Below, in pieces: positions 58,532 through 64,000 of a stretch of 64,000 nucleotides of DNA. Position numbers and translations under genes: made by a program. The stretch spans positions 39,864,245-39,928,244 of the forward strand of contig OX638372.1 in NCBI GenBank assembly GCA_951812925.1, read 5' to 3'. Below the pieces are notes generated by a model. It had not been told where the DNA came from and did no database searches. It worked only from the letters and a program-made list of their open reading frames with translations. Within the stretch, counting starts at the first letter, position 1; each line of letters opens with the position of its first letter. Origin of the DNA: Calliopum simillimum. Lineage: Eukaryota; Arthropoda; Insecta; Diptera; Lauxaniidae.

Positions 58532-59160
58532 GTGGCTGGCTGTGTGTTGAAATACACTTTTTGGGAAAACTGAGCAAGATAATTCAATGAAATTTGGTAC
58601 ACTGCCTTCGTCGCCAAAGTTAGCTCGGGGGATTGAAAATGAGCAAAATCGGTCAACGGACACGCCTACCGCCCATACAAAAATTATATTCAAAATGCAA
58701 TTTTAGGAGTATTTTTCACGACAATGCAACCACAATACATATAAGTACTACGAATTGTAAGCGCAAGCTCTGATTAAAATTTGAGCGAATTCGGACAAGA
58801 GGGCGTGGCACCTCCCATATAAGCAAAAGCTTCAAAACGCTATACTGAAAGCGTTTTTTGAGATATTCGAACCAAATTTGACTCAGACACTAAGAATTAT
58901 AAATAAAAGCTCTCAACAAAAATTGGGTGAAATCAGACAAGGGGGCGTGGCACCTCCCATATAAGCAAAAGATTCAAAATGCTATACTGAAAGAGTTTTT
59001 TGAGATAATCCAACTAAATTTCACTCTGACACTAAAAACTATAAATGCAAGCTCTGAACAAAAACTGGGTGTACACGGACAAGAGGGCGTGGCACCTCCC
59101 ATATAAGCAAACTTTTCAAAATACTGCAGTGTAGGGTATTTATTTTTTGGCCAGGCCAAA
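58344..59160 (-). repeat. Dispersed repeat element with 142-bp tandem units (copy 2)
   Basis: Inverse orientation to the copy at 5471-6353, with the same ends (TACCCTACACCCAGGGTA and TTGGCCAGGCCAAA). GGGCGTGGCACCTCCCATAT recurs at 58801, 58943 and 59085, exactly 142 bp apart. Confidence 0.85.
58476..58543. repeat. (CTGG)n tetranucleotide microsatellite
   Basis: About 16 CTGG units with two CTGGGTGG variants, inside the repeat element. The PASQ-repeat frames on the minus strand are artefacts of it. Confidence 0.93.
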
Positions 59161-59164
59161 ATTT

Positions 59165-60430
59165 ACACCCTTACTAGTTTAATATTCGCGTTACAGCCAT
59201 GGCGTTCAAGCCCAGTTCCTCAGCACTAATTTCCTAGGTCAATCTTGGATCTTCGTCAATTTTAGACTTCACTAGCGCTACACTTGCATAACACAGGTTT
59301 ACAAAAAAAAAAAAAAAAAAATGTCATGGCGTTTTGACCAGACTATGTGTTTCCTAAAGTCTTTGACGTCCTGAATCCAAATCCGGGGTCCGTTTTTTCC
59401 AGAACGTCTGAGAAAAAAGATTTCAAGGTCACATGGAGGTCAAAATGGGGTTCATGCGTCGTTAAGTGATAAATTCGCTAAAACTCTGAAACTAATTTTT
59501 TATCATAGAGTTCTTTGTCCTTAAAAAGAATATGTGATCAAAAAGGGTATTTCGGACCTAGTTTCGGAGATGTGGCCATCGGAAGATCCGGATATATTTT
59601 CTATGAAAACCGCTATAAGTTGGGAACCCCTGGATGGATTTGAAAAAAAATTGGAGTCATATGAAAGGTTATTTGACAACCTCTAAAAATATTTTCAATT
59701 GGATTCATAGTTTTGGAGATATGACCCTTTTGAAATTTTGAGAAATTTTTTCAATTACAACAACAAATACATCAACAACAACAAAAACAAAATACCTTTC
59801 ATATGACACCAATATTTTCCAAATCCATCCAGTGGTTGCCAACTTAAAGCGGTTTTCATAGAAGATATATCCGGATCTTCCGATGGCTATATCTCCGAAA
59901 CTAGGCCCAAGAGACCCTTTTTGATCACATATTCTTTTTTAGAACTAAGAATTCAATGATAAAAAATTAGTTTCAGAATTGTAGCGAATTTATCACTAAA
60001 CGACACATGACCATTTTGACCTTCATATGACCTTGAAATCTTTTTTCTCAGACGTTCTGGAAAAAAACGGACCTCGGATTTGGATTCAGGAAGTCAAAGC
60101 CCCTAGGAAACACATAGTCTGGTCAAAACGCCATAACATTTTTGTATTTTGTAAAACTGTGTAATCAGTCGAAGACTTTGAGCGGCTTTCTCGAGGTTCA
60201 TCCTCCACAGAAAAATTACCTTTCTGGAATCTTCGGAACCACTTTGAAATAGTCACAAGCGATGGCGCATTAATTTCAAATGCTGTTGGGCATTCACTAA
60301 ATATTTCCACAGGGTTGAGCTTACGTCGAAATCTAAAAAGAATAGCATACCGAATTTCTTGCTGCGTTGACACTGAAATAAATATCTGCTGACATTGTTT
60401 CACGAATGTTAAGTTTTCTTCTTCCATTTT
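59165..60430 (-). pseudogene. Mariner transposase remnant (N-terminal part), split by a palindrome
   Basis: On the minus strand ATG at 60427 opens MEEENLTFVKQ, then a Mos1-type helix-turn-helix region (RYAILFRFRRKLNPVEI; SKWFRRFQKGNFSVEDEPRE) up to about 60165. The frame resumes beyond the inserted element at about 59291 with ASVALVKSKIDEDPRLT, a stop, then SAEELGLNAMAVTRILN, ending near 59180 against the 142-bp-unit repeat. The catalytic domain is absent. Confidence 0.8.
59292..60161. mobile_element. 870-bp palindromic element, CACAGG family, inserted in mariner
   Basis: Ends CACAGGTTTACAAAAAAAAA and AAAACTGTG are flanked by TAA on both sides (59289-59291, 60162-60164). It is closely similar to 33432-34314 over its whole length. 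Excising it with one TAA joins STD and YASVA in frame in the surrounding mariner, which fixes the boundaries. Confidence 0.93.
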
Positions 60431-61439
60431 GACTGAACTTTCTGAAAATTAAAATGATATATCGTAAGTCTATAACAAATAGTATGCAATTTTTTCATTT
60501 ACTTAAAATATGTGTGGAATTGTTTCCTTTTAAATAAAAACTTTGATGAGTTTTATGTTTAGTTTAGTTTTATTTACATATTTAGGTTTATATTTCAGTT
60601 TCTTATTAGTTATTATTATTTTATTTTACATTTAGTTTTATAGTTTTATTTCACATTTTACTTCTTTTCTTCGCGCTTTACAATATTTTCCGTCTGTACT
60701 ATTCAATCGTTCTTCTGCAACTGTCCGTTTTTCGTTTCTTTTTATAATCCTAACCACGCTTCGTTATGTTCGTTATGTTCGTTATGTTTTCGTCCGGTTT
60801 TAGTTCTAGCTGTTTTCTGCCTGTTTATTCATTTCGTCAGTGTTGTCTGTTTGCCAATTTGTTCAAGTAATGTTCCTGTACGCTTCTGATCTGTCCCTGT
60901 CCGTCTGACTGCTATCCTACATATATAACATGACACCTACTTAGCAAAGTTTTCTTAGACCATCCGTTTGCATTTTTATTGCGAGAAATAAATTAAATTC
61001 GGAAAAATCTGGTATTTCTTACATATCGTTTACATTTACTTCATGAACGGTACAAGTCAAAAAACTCGGTTTTGCAGAAAATACGTTTAAACTTTTCAAT
61101 TGAAAAAATTATTTCGTTCTCAAACGTTGACCGTAAAATATATTATTATGAAACTTTTAGACAATATGAATCATGATACAGCAAATAGTTCTGCATCATT
61201 TGTTCAAAATTTGCGTTTTTTGAGTTGTGGCGTTCTTGAAGTAAATGAGCAATACTTATTTTCTACTCAGTACACCCTAATAACCCAGAAACTCAGTAAA
61301 ATCATTGTTGTTCGATAATTGTTCTTGTTACTATGTGTATTTTTTTACCCTTCCCCTTTTGGTCTCTATATTTTAAAGTTCCTCTCGTGTACTTATACAC
61401 AAATGACATGAGTGTGTGTTGTTCGTAGATAACAGCTGA
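60431..61439. other. Intergenic DNA, no gene seen
   Basis: AT-rich sequence with repeated TATTTT and GTTCGTTATGTTCGTTATG near 60768. No coding domain in the 61100-61318 frame. Confidence 0.5.
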
Positions 61440-62340
61440 CCCTGTCGGAAGAACAAAAACCGGTTAAAAAAAAAAACCGGTTGGGAACGTAGTTAAAAAG
61501 GAACCGGTTTGAAACTGGTTTAAATTATATGCAGCAAAAACCATTTTGACATTAATTTTTAAAATTTAATATCAATTTTTTTTATTTTTCTTGCTGAAAT
61601 TGTCAAATTATCAAGAAATTCAACTCAAATTCATTTCCACAATATTTTTTTTTCTATAAGCTCCTATTTAATTTTCATTAATGTTTTAACTTAATTCTTA
61701 GTTATTTTTAATTATTAAATATTATTAACATTTTAATATTTTTCTTTAAAACTTGAGTTCCCATATAAATCCCCAATGAATTTTTCATTACAATAAAAAT
61801 ACATGAGGGATATAGAAGCAAAGGCAGCAATCTCCATTTTGTTTATGAACGTGTTTGATCACAAGCTACCAGCAAATGAAACTAGATGTCACTATTAAAC
61901 ATGTCCATGATAAAAGAAGAGACTATTTTCTTAGATTCTGTACCACTTTGATCGTGCCATCTTCTTGCATTTGACGATGCTTTGTGGACAAACACTAACA
62001 GACACACTCAAAAAAAAAAAAAAAAAATGGAGATTGCCTTTGCTTTTATACCTCACATATATACTATTGAAGTTCTTGTAGTGGAATTGCAACTACTTAA
62101 CTAGTTTTTAAACCAGATTTGGTCAATTGACTTATTACCAATTGAAAATAGATCAATTTTAAACCAGTTGAAAATATATGCAGTGTAGGGTAATTAACTA
62201 TTTACCGATTGAAAACAAACCGGTTTTGACATCGCCATGTTAAATAAACCAGTCTCTTGCAAGGAAAAAAGTCAGAATTTCAACCGGTTGTAGTTGAAAA
62301 AAAAGTAGTTTTAAACCGCTTTTAAACCAGTTGAATTTCC
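61440..62340. repeat. ACCGGTT-motif repeat region with nested inverted-repeat element
   Basis: AACCGGTT or close variants (AACCAGTT, AACTGGTT) recur about fifteen times on both strands between 61458 and 62335, with TATATGCAG at 61528 and 62178. The region is interrupted by an inverted-repeat element at 61801-62060. No gene. Confidence 0.65.
61801..62060. repeat. MITE-like element with 25-30-bp inverted ends
   Basis: ACATGAGGGATATAGAAGCA ... GGCAGCAATCTCCATTTT on the left mirrors AAAATGGAGATTGCC ... GCTTTTATACCTCACAT on the right. The interior of about 190 bp is non-coding. Confidence 0.75.
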
Positions 62341-63137
62341 TATAGGGGAAGTATGAAACATAAAATTAATTGTATGAAAACAAAAAAGTCATAAATAAGT
62401 ATGTACGTATTTTTAAGTAAATGTTTTGATAAAAATTTTATAATAAATTGAAACAATCTCAGAAATGCACACATTAAAATTTTACTTTTATTTCTCCTTT
62501 ATTTTCAGCTATGGACTCAAAATGAAAACACCAATTAGTTAAGTAGAAGTTAAAACTATAATTAACAAAAATAAATAATTACAACAAATAATAATAAAAT
62601 TATTTAAAATTAATGCAAAAATTTAACATTTAGCTAGTGGTTTTAAATTGAATTAATTTAAAAATAATAAATAATGACTTAATTAGTGTAAATATTTAAT
62701 TTAAAATAAATACCATTGTGATTCCTAATTTTAGTCAAACAAAAAGCAAAAAAAATTACATACAAATATTGTATAAAATATAAATTTAAAGTAATAAAAA
62801 ATTTACCAATAATAATTAAACGGCAAATTTTCATAGCGAATATATAAAATGCAAGCAAATAAAAATTATTAAAATAATAACAAAAAATAGCAACAAAAGT
62901 CTTCTTAAAAGTAAAAAAAAAAAATCATAGAAATTTTTTCGGTGTTGTTCATTTCTTAAAAGAATAAAAATTTTAAAATTTAAATAAATTTAAATAATTC
63001 ATAAAAAATTTGATGCTTCTTTAATTTTTATTAAAAAAAAGAAAAACAAAAATTTTTTAATCATAAGATTTGAAAAAAAGAAAAAATTAATTTCGTTTAA
63101 TTGCGCGTATGTGTGAGTGCTTTTTTTTTAGTTGGAG
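62341..63137. other. Extremely AT-rich stretch, no gene seen
   Basis: Runs of AATAATAA and TTTAAATT with almost no G+C; only chance frames. Confidence 0.6.
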
Positions 63138-63877
63138 TAATTTTTTAATGTAACGTCAGCCGCCCAATTTAATAAAAAAAATTCTAAATTTAATAAGCAT
63201 TGCATACTTTAACGCTTTAGTAAAGTTTGTATTTTTTCGTTGAAAAGTCGTCACACAAAAAAAAAAAAAAAAAAAAAAAATTAAATTAAAAAGAAAAGTT
63301 TATTCCATCCAACTAAAGAGAGAACGTAACGTAATACGTTTATGCGACATCACTGCACGTAAATATCGCAACAACTTTCATTCGACTTAACGCAACTAAA
63401 TGTTGTTGTAACATAAGCAATTTTACTGTCAAATTCAAAAAACAACAACAACATCCAAAATGACGTAACATTTGCAATGTTGCCCTCAAAAGTATGCTAT
63501 GTTTTTGTCTTTCTTTCTTTGTTACATTTAAACGGTTCGCGTTACAATATCTAATACAACAAATTTAACTTAAAAAAAATGTTGCTCTCTCCACGTTTAT
63601 TATCAATATTACAAACAGCATTAAGAATTGCAATAGCAACAACAACAACTCTAACAGCAACAACAACTAATAAACTTCAGTGTCGTCATCTATTTTATCT
63701 CTCTCTGTATCATCAATGTCGTCGCAGTCGTCTCTGTTAGTTGTTGTTCTTGATTGTGTAGTAGTGTAAGTAACAGAGTGAGTGAGTGTAAAACGTCGTA
63801 TGTGTTGTCATATTTTTTGCGTGCGTCGTCGTCGTCGTCGTGTGTAACAACACATTGAAAAAAAAAGCTCTGTCACA
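63138..63877 (+). promoter_or_regulatory. Probable promoter/5' UTR of the right-edge gene
   Basis: Composition changes from very AT-rich to mixed sequence with CAACAACAA, GTCGTCGTCGTC (63826-63839) and GTGAGTGAGTG tracts, as is common in fly 5' UTRs. An A-run lies at 63257-63280. An in-frame TAA at 63845-63847 closes the frame before the start codon. The transcription start is not located. Confidence 0.5.
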
Positions 63878-64000
63878 ATGACGATGTGGCAGAGTGGTGG
63901 CATGGGAAGTCATGGTTCCCAAAATAATCCATGGATGAAGCTGATGGGCATCGTGCACAAGGAGCGTCGTCATACGGAAAATGTGCAAAGTCAAAGCGGT
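63878..64000 (+). CDS. First coding exon of an unidentified gene, runs off the window
   Basis: ATG at 63878 (context CACAATGACG) opens 41 codons that remain open to the edge: MTMWQSGGMGSHGSQNNPWM, then KLMGIVHKERRHTENVQSQS. The start is supported by an in-frame TAA 33 bp upstream, no other in-frame ATG in between, and a marked rise in G+C and codon-like composition after it. A second ATG two codons later is an alternative start. The Gly/Ser/Gln-rich opening followed by a basic VHKERRH stretch suggests a conserved regulatory or RNA-associated protein start, but I do not recognise the family and give no function. It points away from DNAI7 and the repeat block. Confidence 0.65.
   Translation, partial: MTMWQSGGMGSHGSQNNPWMKLMGIVHKERRHTENVQSQSG

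Noticed and set aside
58347..58693. Pro-Ala-Ser-Gln repeat protein on the minus strand
   Set aside because: Translation of a CTGG tetranucleotide tract inside a dispersed repeat. The same frame in copy 1 at 6.2 kb is short.

Overview
The window is AT-rich, intron-containing, repeat-dense DNA from a eukaryote. An axonemal-dynein gene with very short introns, insect-type mariner and IS630-like transposons, jockey/CR1-like and RTE-like LINE remnants and dispersed simple repeats together suggest a higher fly (Diptera, possibly a tephritid-like genome). That placement is inference. There are no operons, CRISPR arrays or rRNA genes.

Two host genes are supported. The first lies on the minus strand, 29611 down to 14006. 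Fourteen exons with consistent splice phases add up to 1,191 codons plus stop, and the predicted protein matches the DNAI7/CASC1 (CFAP94) family of axonemal dynein intermediate-chain proteins along its length. The second is the first coding exon of an unidentified gene at the right edge (plus strand, 63878 to beyond 64000), preceded by about 0.7 kb that looks like a 5' UTR. The other open frames are transposon remnants, translated tandem repeats or chance frames.

Layout: 1-14.0 kb is intergenic DNA with a mariner remnant (1.9-2.6), a 142-bp-period repeat element (5.5-6.35), a long palindrome (6.35-7.48), a 5'-truncated RTE-like LINE (10.0-11.3) and a tRNA-like tandem repeat (12.7-13.6). DNAI7 occupies 14.0-29.6; its four large introns hold mariner and IS630-like remnants, palindromes and a 215-bp (TCGTA)n microsatellite. 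From 29.64 to 30.76 a 1.1-kb palindrome abuts the gene start. The 31-54 kb stretch is gene-free and holds a 110-bp satellite, a 26-27-bp minisatellite, several foldback elements, piggyBac-type MITEs, another mariner and a nearly complete IS630-like transposon. A 3.7-kb jockey/CR1-like LINE fills 54.4-58.1, followed by an inverted copy of the 142-bp-period element, a mariner split by a palindrome, and the right-edge gene.

The most interesting pattern is the density of long palindromes. Four of them share the terminus CACAGG...CCTGTG, a subterminal A-tract and a 3-bp TAA/TTA duplication. One splits a mariner reading frame at a TTA, and removing it with one TTA restores that frame, which fixes its boundaries. 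These look like a family of non-autonomous palindromic transposons that could give rise to hairpin RNA. I saw no convincing new defence or metabolic system.
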